64,000 bases of DNA from Malus domestica. Lineage: Eukaryota > Streptophyta > Magnoliopsida > Rosales > Rosaceae. Shown piece by piece: positions 15,789 through 28,276 of this stretch (the first letter of the stretch is position 1; each line of letters begins with the position of its first letter). The DNA is taken from assembly GCF_042453785.1 (NCBI RefSeq), contig NC_091661.1, positions 32,045,501 to 32,109,500 on the forward strand, in the 5' to 3' direction. Both the position numbers and the translations under genes were made by a program. The notes below the pieces were generated by a model that was given only the letters and a program-made list of their open reading frames with translations, searched no databases and had not been told where the DNA came from.

Positions 15789-17110
15789 CTAAACTTTCAC
15801 ATCAAAATTTGCTATGTGAGCCTCCACGATCAGCGGGTCGTTGTGAGGGTAGATGATACCTCTTTCTTCCTCAGGGTAGAAACATATTGGATCCCAGTTA
15901 GGTTTTTGATATTTGCCTCCCCTGATGTCTTCCACGTGAAACAATTGATGGCCATGTCTCAAAGTTCGTTCACTGTTTTTCATGGCCCTATTGGAAGATT
16001 CAGACATGGGTGTGCCGCCGCTTATGGAGTATATCACATTCACCTGGCGTTGGTTATGATTATCCCTTGGAGGGTGAATGAGGAACTGATCAATTTTTCC
16101 TTCACGTGCCAAAGCTTCGATATGATCACGGAGGATGATGCACTTCTCGCCGTCATGGCCATTATACTCGTGGTAGCAGCAAAACACGCCCGTGTTCTTC
16201 GTGGACTTGTAATCTGGCTGTCTTGGTTTTGGGTTTGGTATCAGGTGAGCTATACTGGGGTAGATGGCCGCGCATGTAGCGTTCAAAGGTGTGTATGTCT
16301 CATACCTCGGGGTAGGGCCTATCTTGACACGCGATTGGCCCACTGCGTTGACTGCCTGGGGATGGGTGTTATTGTGACGATATCCTGAGTTATCGCGATA
16401 GTGCCCCTTATTCTTTTTATTAAAATGAGATTGGTGAGGATGTAAATCTTTCCTTTTGCCCTGGGATTGATATGTCTGCTGACTTGGCGAAGCATTAAAT
16501 GAGGCAGGGGGTGTGTTGCTACCATTTGGAAGGTTGAGGTCTTCTCATTCGGTTAGATCTGGCCTCCACTCCCTACTTGCTGATAAGGGGTGACTGTAGG
16601 GGGTTTCCCTTGATATGTCATTGCCTCGGCAGAGGCATGGTTGTAAGCTTGTGCCATCACCTCAGAGTAAGTCTTCCAAGTGTTGGCATTGATCATGTAC
16701 TTGAAGAAACAGTCACGTAAGCCTGCCGTGAAGGCCTTGAGGGCGGTCTTGTCATCTACCTCAGCGCAACGGGAATACTCATGGCTGAAGCGGCCAGCAT
16801 ACTTTCGTAATGACTCGTCCGGCTTCTGGCGAATAGTGTACAAGTCATTTGCGGAATGCAAGCGATCAGTCTGGAAGATGTGTTGAGAGACAAACAACTT
16901 CCTCAACTCTTCAAATGAGTCTACCGTCTCGGGTGGAAGACGGCAATACCAGTTTAAAGCTCCGCCAGAGAGGGTGGAGGGGAAGAGGAGGCACCGTTCT
17001 TCATCGGTGTGTCTCCGATATACCATGGTGGACTCAAAGAGGTTAAGGTGTTCAATCGGGTGTTCCCTTCCAGTATAGAGTTGTAAGTCAAGCTTCTGCT
17101 TTGTCTTCAC
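15789..17110 (-). pseudogene. Retrotransposon gag remnant (two frames)
   Basis: The first segment (17110-16553) encodes a Retrotrans_gag-like domain with ALNWYCRLPPETVDSFEEL, HIFQTDRLHSANDLYTIRQ and ALKAFTAGLRDCFFKYM. The second segment, in another frame (about 16520-15789), carries a zinc-knuckle-like CYHEYNGHDGEKC, then NVIYSISGG and a short stretch (YPHNDPLIVEAHIANFDV) like the beginning of a protease. A stop and a frame change near 16553 separate the two, and the frame ends before any pol. Family resemblance is to Ty3/gypsy gag of the Tat/Ogre type, an inference from motifs. Confidence 0.75.
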
Positions 17111-18094
17111 TTGGAAGGGGTGTTGATGATCCTTCTTGTGAGGGGGCCATGCCTGGGTTGGTTCCAGTCAGGTATCTCAGCTTGACGTTCAGCCTTCAAC
17201 TTGTTTACCTCATCCAGGAGCTGTAGGACAAGGGGGTCCTGAGTGGAGTCGTGCACCACTGAAGTTTTCTTCCGTAAGTCCCTATCGCCTCTTGGAAGTA
17301 GGAAAGTTTGTTCAAGATAGCGTGATTTTTCCTTGGACTCGCCACACTGACTTCTAGAGTGAGTATGTCAGAATATTTCTGAGTCCCCTGTACCTTCATG
17401 TTCTTCTGGGACCTGTTGCCCATTCCCTAGATTGACTGTTGGCCTGGGTCGTGGGAGAGGACCGAGTCTTTCAGAAACTCTTGGGTCATTGATCTTCGAG
17501 CTTATGTGGATGGGATTCTCTCGACGTTGCTTTAGGAAGTCTCGACAATCGCGATAGACGACTTTTGATCCTTCCACTCCTTCTGTGAGGAGGTGCTTTC
17601 CTCTACTCCTTCTGCTTCGGGTTGAAGCAGCTGGGTTGAGAGAAGTCTCATGTTGATTATCACATTGATGTGTAGCTCGATCCCTATCAGGGATGTCCGT
17701 GTTGGATATCGGTGACCCTCCGTGTTGGGGGGCATTCAGATGATTGTTGACCTCAGCAGGGGCAACGAGCTTGTGTGCTTAAGCATGCCTAGTCTCGTGA
17801 AGCATCTCGAAAAGTTTTTCATACTGCTCCTGGAGGACCTCGTTCCTCATCACTATCTTGTTGTTCTAAGCTTCTAACTCATCGACTTTAGCTTGAAGAG
17901 TAACTCTATTTCCTTCCTGCTTTCGTTGCTTCATACTAGGTCCAATGGAGGTGTCATTCTGTGTGTTATGGCTTCTTTCGCTCCCCATGTTGGAAAGAGA
18001 TGCTTGGGCAAAAGAAAGTGTACGAGCGGTGGAAACCAGCTTGACAAAGCTGAAGAGAGTGAGAGTAAGTGTCTTTCCCACAGACGGCGCCAAA

Positions 18095-18610
18095 TGTTGA
18101 TGCACAAAATCAGCGAGGACTTTGGTACAACAGAAAGTGTCAGGTTTGTGACCTTCGCTTGGTTGCTTCGATCACTAGTGAAGATAAGTACGTAAATGAA
18201 TAGGGACAGGGAAGCAAACACAAGATGTACATGGTTCACCCAGATTGGCTACGTCCACGGAGTAGAGGAGTTCTCATTAATTGTGAAGGGTTTACACAAA
18301 TACATAGGTTCAAGCTCTCCTTTTATGAGTTCTAGTGAATAGTGTAGTACAAAATGACATTAGAGATTATTGTGGGAGAATGATCCCTATTTATAGAAGA
18401 GAGTTTCTAGTTTTGTTCTGACATTGACATGTGTCGTGTTGTGATTGGCTTCTGATGTTGACACGTGTCGCGCTGTGGTTGGCTTCTGATGTCGACACGT
18501 GTCGCATTGTGATTGACCTCCTGGTTGAAGGGAAGCTCTTCTGGGTCATTGACGGTATAACGTTGATCGGTGCTCAGTAGTTTCGGGATTGGTCAAGTAT
18601 GGTACAAACA
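18095..18610 (-). repeat. LTR of the truncated Ty3-type element (5' LTR on - strand)
   Basis: A 516-bp unit starting TGTTGATGCACAAAATC and ending GGTACAAACA on the + strand. It is closely similar to 48240-48740 and 56914-57426. The PBS-like sequence abuts it at 18076-18094. Confidence 0.85.
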
Positions 18611-18649
18611 ACTGCAATAAAATATTGCCACCCCTAGGCCCTAGTCAAA

Positions 18650-18820
18650 TAATAATGAGAACTTTAACGAAAAGCTCTCAGTACTGTTTACTTTAACAAA
18701 AAACCATATTTTTACACTAAAAAGTCAATCATGATACTATTCATTTTACCATTTATTTTATCTTTTATCTTTAAAACTCAAAGTTTTCAAACAATTTTCA
18801 TTAGTTTTCCTAATAATAAT
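18650..18820. mobile_element. MITE-like repeat, common in apple-type genomes
   Basis: Contains ACTTTAACGAAAAGCTC, a central segment with AAAAAGTCAATCATG, and a terminal CATTAGTTTTCC. I recall this composition as a very abundant short repeat in Malus/Pyrus intergenic DNA. Exact ends and TSD are not defined here. Confidence 0.5.
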
Positions 18821-18871
18821 TCGGTGGGCTCCCCGGGGTTGTAACGTGCATTGTTATTTGCTAATATCTAA

Positions 18872-19131
18872 TGTAACATCCCACATCGATAAACGGAAAG
18901 GGGGTGATGTGCCTTATATGTACATGCCCACCTTCATATAGCACAACGCTTTTTGGGAACTCACTGATTTCGGGTTCCATCGTAACTCCGAAGTTAAGCG
19001 AGTTCGGGTTGAGCATTCCCACGATGGGTGATTAATTGGGAAGTTCTCATCTGAGTTCTCAGAAAAAAAAACCGTGAGCCTGTGGCCGTGACCCAAAGCG
19101 GACAATATCGTGCTAAAATTGGGATGCGACA
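18872..19131 (+). mobile_element. Solo LTR of a Cassandra TRIM (5S-like)
   Basis: Starts TGTAACATCCCACATCG and ends GGGATGCGACA. It is flanked by perfect 5-bp TSDs TCTAA (18867-18871 and 19132-19136). Inside is a 5S-rRNA-like core (AACTCCGAAGTTAAGCGAG, then ATGGGTGA and GGGAAGTTCTC). It is a diverged copy of the LTRs at 37012-37654. Only one LTR is present, so this is a recombination product. Confidence 0.9.
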
Positions 19132-19364
19132 TCTAACGATAACCATAGCAACCGGTCGGTCACCTCGTGCTGACTACCTTCCCGTCAGTTATTGCAGGTG
19201 GTGACTGGTGAGTAGCGCATGCATTTCTTGTTAACGACAAAGCAACGACTATATGAAGTCCTGTCCACTCCAGTTCAGTCCAATCCAACCTTAGCTAACT
19301 CCATTATTCCATCAGTACTGCTACTTCTATTCAACTCCTTTTCTAATTAGCCTTGTAAGCTGTA
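19132..19364 (+). promoter_or_regulatory. Upstream region of the UGT78 gene
   Basis: The 233 bp between the solo Cassandra LTR and the UGT start codon. A TATA-like CTATATGAA lies at 19249-19257, about 110 bp before the ATG. The retroelement LTR therefore sits in the proximal promoter region. Confidence 0.4.
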
Positions 19365-21090
19365 ATGGCAGCGCCGCTGCCCATCGAAATCGAACCATCA
19401 TCAACTAATGGTCAACCCCATCTCGCCGACGCCTACAACCGTCACGTGGCTGTCGTAGCCTTCCCTTTCACTAGCCATGCAAGCGCCTTGCTTGAGACCG
19501 TGCGCCGCCTAGCCACCGCCCTTCCAAACACTCTCTTCTCGTTCTTCAGCACTTCAAAATCCAACAGCTCTCTCTTTTCCAACAACAGCATTGATAACAT
19601 GCCGCGTAACATAAGGGTGTACGATGTGGCTGACGGGGTGCCGGAGGGGTACGTTTTCGTGGGCAAGCCGCAGGAGGACATAGAGCTCTTCATGAATGCC
19701 GCACCGGAAAACATCCGGAGGAGCTTAGACGCTTCCGTGGCGGACATCGGGAAGCAGATCAGCTGCTTGATCACCGACGCCTTCCTTTGGTTTGGAGTCC
19801 ACTTGGCTGACGAGTTGGGAGTGCCTTGGGTCACTTTCTGGATCTCCGGACTCAAATCCCTCTCCGTTCATGTGCATACTGATCTCATCCGCGACACTAT
19901 TGGAACTCAAGGTGCGTACGTTATACTTACACTTACTTATCCTGTCTTTAAAGTTGAAGCATTGAGAATCCTTGTTCGTTTGGTAGTACTTATCGAGAAA
20001 GCATTTTTCTTTCAAGTGTTTATTGGAAAAGCACTTTCCAGTCACAAATAGGTGCTTCACTTTTCCTTTTTAAATATTTCTCTCATTTATCAACATACAT
20101 AATGGTTATTTATTACTTGGATTTCAAGTTTTAAGTATCGAATGATTTCAATTTTAGGTTTTAGTATCAAATTTTGTGCATTCAGGCATTACAGGTCGTG
20201 AAAACGACCTCATCGTCGACAAAAATGTTAACATCCAAGGTCTCTCCAATGTACGAATCAAAGACTTAGCGGAAGGAGTCATTTTCGGAAACTTGGACTC
20301 GGTAATTTCCGGCATGCTACTTCAGATGGGACGGCTCCTCCCCCGTGCCACCGCAGTTTTCATGAACGGCTTCGAAGAATTGGAACTCCCCATACCAAAC
20401 GACCTAAAGTCCAAAGTCAACAAACTCCTCAACGTAGGACCTTCCAACGTAGCATCCCCGCTGCCACCGCTGCCGCCATCAGATGCTTGCTTGTCATGGC
20501 TAGACAAGCAACAGGCTCCATCCTCCGTCGTGTACATAAGCTTCGGGACAGTGGCGAGCCCAGCGGAGAAGGAGCAGATGGCAATAGCGGAGGCCCTGGA
20601 AGCCACCGGAGCACCCTTCTTGTGGTCTATCAAGGACAGCTGCAAGACACCGTTGCTGAACGAGTTCTTGACAAAAACATTGTCAAAGCTGAACGGGATG
20701 GTGGTGCCGTGGGCTCCACAGCCGCATGTACTGGCCCACGATTCGGTCGGAGCCTTCGTGTCGCATTGCGGCTGGAACTCGATAATGGAGACTATAGCAG
20801 GACGGGTGCCCATGATTTGTAGGCCATATTTTGCAGACCAGAGGCTTAATGCAAGGATGGTGGAGGAGGTGTTTGAGATCGGGGTAACCGTGGAGGATGG
20901 AGTTTTTACCAGGGAGGGGCTGGTAAAAAGCTTGGAAGTGGTTTTGTCGCCTGAAAGTGGGAGGAAATTCAGAGACAATATAAAGAGGGTCAAACAACTG
21001 GCAGTAGAGGCGGTTGGACCACAAGGGAGCTCCACTCGGAACTTCAAATCGCTGTTGGACATCGTATCAGGATCCAATTATCAAGTATAG
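19365..21090 (+). CDS. UGT78: Flavonoid/anthocyanidin 3-O-glycosyltransferase, UGT78 family
   Basis: Family 1 glycosyltransferase that moves sugar from a UDP-sugar to the 3-OH of flavonols or anthocyanidins in the cytosol. Exons 19365-19911 and 20186-21090, with the intron after residue 182, give 483 residues plus TAG, normal for the family. Landmarks: catalytic His38 in AFPFTSHASALL, activating Asp138 in LITDAFLWF, RVYDVADGVPEGYVF and FGNLDSV, all shared with UGT78 members. The PSPG box spans about residues 358-401, from WAPQPHVLAHDSVG through HCGWNS to YFADQ. Its last residue is Gln, usual for UDP-glucose users; galactosyltransferases often have His. That is a tendency, not proof of donor. 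Its place between ARFB1 and XPO1 matches UGT78D2 in Arabidopsis. The acceptor cannot be read from sequence. Confidence 0.9.
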
Positions 21091-21194
21091 TACGGGGACC
21101 ATAAATATGTAGCACTAAAAATACACACCAGCTGCAATAGCTGTTCGTTGCTCAATAATAATGTAGCACGCTACGATCTACCCTACGAGCGGAC

Positions 21195-21590
21195 ATATTT
21201 AGGGCGGGTTTGGTATTGATGTGCTTTGAAAAAAAGATGCTGTGAGAATAAGCGGTTGTGCTGTGAAAATAAGCGGCTGTGAAATAAATCAGCAGAGTGT
21301 TTGATAAACGTTTTTGTAAAAGTGCTTTTGGAAAGAAAAAAAACAGTCTAATAGTGTGTCTTTTCATTAAAGAAGCACTGCAGCTCCGTGTGCTTTGAAA
21401 AGAACCAATTTTCCAAAGCTACAAATAACAGCTTCAGCTTTTTCTTTTGATTTCAGCTTATTCTCACAGCAGCTTCCAAAATAAGCTTTTTTTTTTTCAG
21501 TTTATCAAACATCTAAAACCATCACAGCTTTTTTTCATGGGTGCTTTTTTTTTTAAGCACCTCACTCCCAAATTAGGTCTTACTTATATG
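21195..21590. mobile_element. Foldback MITE, hAT-like ends
   Basis: Left end GGGCGGGTTTGGTATTG... and right end ...CACTCCCAAATTAGGTC are imperfect inverted complements. Much of the interior also folds on itself: GCTGTGAGAATAAGC on the left against TTATTCTCACAGCAGC on the right, with a centre near 21385. No protein is encoded. An 8-bp TSD was not clear, so the superfamily is tentative. Confidence 0.6.
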
Positions 21591-22472
21591 AAACGAGTAC
21601 CGAAATTAAGCTACCAATGTTTTTCCTACATTTATTACTACACCGCCTTCACCTGCGGTTATAACACATGGGGTCTAAGAGTGTTCTCCAAATTCGTGAC
21701 TTTCCTCGTTTCAAGTAAATAAACTGGTCACTGACATATCTCGTTTGTGTTTATAGAGTATAGGCCAATTGAGCTTTGCCCGTCAACAAGTTTGATTGGG
21801 TTGAAACTTTGGGTCTGAGATGCTGCAAGTGAGTAATTCGCGGGAAGTACAAGTGGATTACTCATTCAGCTACAAAAGCAACCAAGAAGAAACGAAGGAA
21901 ACATCACACGAAACAAACTCTTGAGAGAGGATTTCTAAATCAAATAGAAACATACATTAAACACAATCGAATTACACAGATTTCACTCCTTAACATGTAA
22001 CAAAAATATCTACGCTAAACCTCATGAAATCGACGAGGCAGCCACGTTCTATTGAAAACTAGAACAAACAAACAAAAAATATGAGGAACTTCTGCACAGC
22101 ACAGCGAGGTTAGTGTATATTACACCTAAGACAAATAACATAAATGTCTTTTAAAGAACCCCGCCTGGCGAGTTCGAACTACAAAAGATTAATTTTGATC
22201 CAGCAAAACCTTTCTCAATATCTTCCTCCCTAAATCAGCAGCACCTAAATACTCTACAACCATATCCCAATAGACTTCGAAGGCAACAGTGCAAACAGCA
22301 CACTAAAGGCGCCTTTGCGATTCAACTAATTTTGAACTAAGAAACAAAATGGAAACTAATTAGGGAAAAAATGCTGTATTTGCGCTGGAAGAATCTGAGG
22401 ATTGAATCAACACGCCCATTTGCATCTCCATCAATTGTCCTCAAAATTAGCTTCATCATTAAACTTAGCCTC
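21591..22472 (-). other. Spacer and XPO1 3' UTR
   Basis: Lies between the MITE and the XPO1 stop codon. The part nearest the stop is the expected 3' UTR. No other gene supported. Confidence 0.4.
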
Positions 22473-25400
22473 CTAGGAATCAACCATTTCGTCCTGTATT
22501 TCATTGGGGGCAATAAGCCCAGGAATAGATAGCATTCGTTGCCGATCTTTCTCTCTCTGAGCAGCAGCCTCCTCTGCATAAAGATCTTTGTTGTCCTGCA
22601 CAATCACAACATTCCGTTTAACATCCAGATTACCCAAATCCCAGCAAAAGAAAAATTGGAAGAGACGTTGGGGTTCTACGGGAACAGAAGATGCAACATT
22701 TAACATCAACATAAAAAATTAGTCAACGTAAATGAATACCAAATCTTCCATGACTGAATAGGCAACAAATAAAAAATGCGCATCTCTGAATTGGGAGTCT
22801 AAACTGATGCTTATGGTATCCTACCTGTGCTGAAAATTCTTTGGATTGCACTAGGAAGTCTCGGATGTGATTTTTAAAAGTGGGTACGTCAGCAGTTGAT
22901 TCAAATAGTCCATTCACAAATTGAGTAACCTGGCAAGAAAACCTTCAGGTAAGTGATATACATAGAAAAGAAAGAGTAAGACAAACATAATAGTATCCAT
23001 GCAAGTGGCCCTTTACCACACTGGTGGAAAGAAGTTGAGTCTTTGCATGATGGCGTGGGTTCAAACCCCATCGGTGGCTAATCTAACACCTAATCTAACA
23101 AAATCTATCGTTTGACATAAAAAACATAATAGTATCCATTGTTATATACCTCCGTCCCAGTCATGTTTGGGAATGAAGTACTCAAAAGCTTTATTGTATA
23201 TTCACGAACAAACATTCCATTATTAGGATATGGATAAGGAACAGCTGCAACATCCCACAAAGGCTCCTTCAACAGATCACTTCCCACCTGTAACCAGTAA
23301 ATATTTAACTTTTAATTTATGCAAGCTTTATGAAATCAAGAAAATAACTAGAAGGTATGACAAGATACAATACCAGGCTGAACAAATGTTGGAGAACCAA
23401 GACATGCAACTTGAACCCAGGTTTATGAAATGTATCAGTCAAGACAGCAAATATTTCTTGCTCAATTGTCAGAAAGTACGTACGGTAAAACTGATTACAG
23501 AACTCTGATTTCTGTCAAATCAACCAAGACAGTGTGAGCTTAAATGGCATTACAATATGACAAACAAAAATACGCACAACATCACACCTGAAAGTTTCTC
23601 AGCATTTCCAACAACAGGTTCAGCCCAGTTTCAGCAATATTTCTTTCGGTGTGCCGAAACGCCCATATAATTGAATCCATGACAAGCTTTAGTTGCTGAA
23701 GTAAACAAAAAATATGCAAACATTTGATCGTCTGTTTGTGACAATTATAAAAATTTAAGCAGAAGCCAATAATCACTCATATCTAACCAGCTCACATTGA
23801 CAGTAATGGAAGACAAACAAGTGGGAAATATTTAAACATGTACCGGACTCGACAATCGAATCAATGCAGCAAAGCAGTGTGCAGCAATGGCACGAAGTAA
23901 AGAAAAGAACTTCAAACGATGCTCTGGGTAATCTTCAAAATTTTTTGTGATCATCTGCAGGGGCACAGAATAAAGACATGTAAAGAAAACAACTAAGGTA
24001 CAAATAAAATTTTCTAATTTTAGCCATCACTCCAGAGGTTCTTCGGTATCAGATTCAGACCTCAGGGGATGCAACATAAACATAACACCAACAAGAAGAT
24101 GCAAAAATCCCTCTTCAGCAATGCATTATGGAGAAAGGGATACCGAATAAGAACTTGGGAAGAATACTAACATGTTCAGCCAAATCAAATGCATGTGGCA
24201 TCCATATGTATGGCAGTTTTATTAATATTGCTTTGAACACTAATAAAAAAAAAAAAAATCAATTTTTTTCTGGACCATTGCCAAACAAGCCACATCCTTA
24301 CCTCCAATGTGCACTGGAAAACAGCTTCAAATATTCTTGGCACATCATCTATCATTGCACCCTTGTACCTATAAACAAGGGATACAAATATATGCAATCA
24401 GAAGAGAGTAAAGAAAAAAATAACAAATTCCTTAGCCAGAAGAAAGATGTAGGCAGCAGCTTACAAGTTGTTTTAGTTGGCTGTGGTTTTTAGCCAGACG
24501 GTATCATATCTAGCAAGTAATAAAAGCAAAATATACAAGATAATGAAAGAAAGGTTACATACTTATTTATGATAGTGGCAAAAAGTGACAAAACCTCTGA
24601 CTCTCTAGCATCAGGCAAATTCCTAGCATAGTCGCCTAGGACTGGATCCAACATGGGAGGCACAATTTGTTTTCCAATCTGTGGTTGGTCTTCAGCCTTG
24701 TCCAAGAATGTCTCAATCAACTTGAGAGTCTCCCTCTTCACCGACCTGTTGAGAAATAAATCAAACATGGTACTTGAGGTTTAATTGTTAAATTGAAAAG
24801 GAATTTGTACAAAAGGTCCTACCGTAGAAGTTTCACATAGGATGTTTTAGAAGCAAAGGGACCCCCTTCCGCAATGTTACTAGATACAAGCTCACTGTAC
24901 ATCCTGTTCAAAACAAATAGAGCCGAGCATAACTATATTAGTGAAGAAAGAAACCAAATTAAACATCTGAAATTCTTTCTACGCCTGAAAACATTGGCCA
25001 TACCTGTACACATTAAGCATGTCCAGAAAGATCATTGAGATCTGAGACAGGAAAAACGTCCCAAGGGAGCTCGCAACGCTAGTATTTGTCTGTAAATCAA
25101 CAACAGAATTACACCTGGTACTCACAGTGTGGCTAAAGCCACAAGAACAATCACATTTGATATTGATATGACACAGTAGGATGAACAATCATTGCAAAAT
25201 AGAAGTAAAGATTTCACCAAGTATGTAAAGGGAAAGGATAAAGGGACCACATATAAGGCCCACTTAGGATGCAGTAAAGTTCACAGAAAGATGCTGTCTA
25301 CAAAGACAACGGCTCACCTAACAGAGACTGCAGAATCTAACATAAACAAGATCAACTGACAACAGAACAGTCAGAAAAAAGAGAGAAGAGAAAACAAGAT

Positions 25401-28239
25401 ACAATAAAGCTATATCAATAAAACATCATCTCCATGATCCATGATATGGTTTAACAACTATAGAATACCTAAATAACAGAATTTGAAAAATCATACCTGT
25501 AATATATTAAGCACGGTCCGAATTACCTCCTGATCCTTCAGGAAATCAACACTTAAGCGTGCTTGCCCTATGATCTCGGCCCATTTCTGGTGAACAAGCA
25601 AATATAATAAGCTACAAGCTATTTTGAGGACTTGCAAGTAGTCACGCACATTGCATGTATATCCAAATATACCTGATTTGGGAGACTCATCAATCTCTGT
25701 AGATATTCTTCTCTCTTCTTGGGATCAGACTCTGCTTGAATCATATGACCAACCTATGATAAACAAAAATGCAATTGTTTATAACAAATTTTTATATATA
25801 ACTAAGTAGAAAAAGGGACATAAGAAAGGCATACAGCTTCATAGAAAGTATGAATCTGGTGAGGCTGAAGATCGCCAACAGTATTCGGCAGGCTTGTCAG
25901 GAGTTCAGACACAAATGGTTCATTTTCTCCAACCTGATAATCACAAAAGCAGTCAATGAAACACACAATACAAAATTACTTTTCTTCTTGGTCTCAAAAT
26001 ACACAATTTCAACTTCGATGACAAGAACAATTCTAAAATGCCAACTTATAAGAGAGAATACCTGTACAATAACAAATTTACGCTTGCACTTTTGAACAAT
26101 TTTCAAGAATGTGTCACAGGCCATGTCCTGAAACATATGCAACAACAGTTATAGAAGACTAATATTAAAAAAATATGCGCATATAACTGAATACCCCAGA
26201 CCACCCCAATGAAAAAGACAGTCCCAGAGTAGCATACATATTTAAATAACACTAGCAATATCATAAAAAAATTTGCAACAGTTAACATGTACATTTTATG
26301 TTTAAAATTTCAAAAGCAACCTTAAACATGATTATAAAAGAATTCACCTGGACTCCAGGATGTGTTTCGTGCATAAACTCAAACAACTTATTGACAACAG
26401 TCTTTAGGAACTTCCAATGAGCTCTTAAGAACCTTGGGTACTGTCCGACAACATACCTGAAAACAAAGCAAAGCTTCAATTATAAGGATATTTATAGTAT
26501 AAAAATAGAGGTCAGCGAAAACTATTGGTAACACATTTAGGGCAGCGAACCTATAGCTTAAGCTAAAATAACATGTAGGACCACAAATACTTACATGATA
26601 TTGCTTGCAATAACTGCTTTATTATCTTTCCCTTTTATGATTTCACACAAGTTCAGCAAGTCACGAATGACCATCACCAAAAATCTATTTTCCTGCGAAG
26701 AGCAAAGGGTAATAGGCATCAAAACACATTCTGGGACAATAACTGTAGAAAAAGCATAAGACATAATGAAATCATCATAAAAAAAATATCTTCCGTCAAT
26801 TCTTTAAATAATAAGACGAAGCATACCTGCTCTTCCATCATGGAACCAGATATAGACCCTATTGCCCAACATAATGTGTTTAAGTTGTTCCATGCCCAAT
26901 CCTCACCAGTCAGTTGTTTGTTTAATTTCTTTAGCATCTGTTTCCAATGTCGGTGAAAAGAGAAAGATCAGTAGAAATCTATATAGGAAATATTAGCCCA
27001 CTTTAGAGGTTCCCTACAACAGAGATTATACTAAAAGGAATATTATCGGTGCATGATGAGTTAGGTCACATATGAAAGAAAACTATTTCAAATTATATGA
27101 AAAATTATCAAGGCAAGATAAACATAATGCTACAAGCATAATCTTGCAGGGTTATGCATCAAAGGAATCAAACGAGTAGAATGAAGCTTGGTTATTGTTT
27201 AATTTTACTTCAAAGAAAAAACTACCCTTTACCTGCTTCTCGGTATCATCGTGGTCAAGATGTGACAAATATATCAGCGTCTCCCTCATGATCTGCAACA
27301 CCAGAATAATACCAATAACAGAATTTAATAATGAAAAAACTGAAGGGAGAAAATAAAAAATAATTCACAATCTATTATTAAGACAAAGAAGCATATCATA
27401 GAACCTGAGTTCGTGCCAAAATAAAATAAAATGAAATGTACTAAGGTAAAGCACCCATTGTATCATGCTGAATCAAAATTAAAGGAACACATCTACAATG
27501 TTTTGACAATGACACCTAAAAAGAAGCTAACTAATTCTTTCGCATCCCCCACCATGTCATCAAATATTCTATTACTTCTTTATATTCAGAAAAACAAATA
27601 AACTTCATCTAGAAGATACTCGCACCCATAATTTCATAACAAGAAAAGCTTACCATGAGCTTGATAGCTTAGAAAATTACAACTATATCAGCAATATAAG
27701 ATTTATCACCTTATATTGAACTAGAACATCATTGTCCTTCAAGGTCTCACGAACAATGTTGCCATTCTCATCTTCAACAATGATAACCTCTTCTGGCTTA
27801 GCCATACGACAGATCATGAGCAACCTCAACTTTGACATAATACCAACATATATTTGCCGCCTTTGCAAAAGTTGTGAGCCAATGCCATCAACCATACTAG
27901 GAAGCAAATTCATCTGCATCTATGTATGAGACGTTATTCTTGCAATGGAATTAAAAGGAAATCTACAAAGTAGAACATCAAAAAAAAACAAAATGACAAA
28001 TTTGCAATTGAACTAGAATACACTTATGTAGGAATAAAACGGAAACTCAAAGCAACAAAGAGTATAAATATGGAAGTATTCAAATACCTGCAACCCCATC
28101 ATATTGGCAGATGCTGCAGGGTTATCCAGATTATGATGTGCCTCAAACAGTTCCAAAACCAAAGCATTCCAATAGTCTAAGCAAACCTGGTCAAAACAAA
28201 CAAGTCCAAGTCAAATCTTAAAATCATCTGTTCAAATGG

Positions 28240-28276
<37 letters not shown>

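Larger units (their letters stand above)
14690..18610 (-). mobile_element. Truncated non-autonomous Ty3-type LTR element with gag only
   Basis: Read on the - strand: one LTR (18610-18095), a primer-binding-site-like TTTGGCGCCGTCTGTGGGA immediately inside it, a degenerate gag (about 17900-15789), then non-coding 3' sequence to about 14690. The non-coding part aligns by eye with 49,500-50,560 of the larger element at 48,240-57,426. No protease, RT, RNase H or integrase is present. The second LTR is missing, so the 3' end has been lost. Compared with the larger element it lacks the minisatellite blocks and the antisense ORF; the two align up to about GTGTCTAAAC, after which this copy passes straight into gag. 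Confidence 0.75.

Noticed and set aside
15747-16388. 213-codon + strand ORF
   Set aside because: Antisense shadow of the gag remnant, which has recognisable motifs on the - strand.
20322-21077. 251-codon ORF antisense to UGT78 exon 2
   Set aside because: It lies wholly opposite a well-supported coding exon with clear family motifs; open antisense frames over GC-richer exons are expected.
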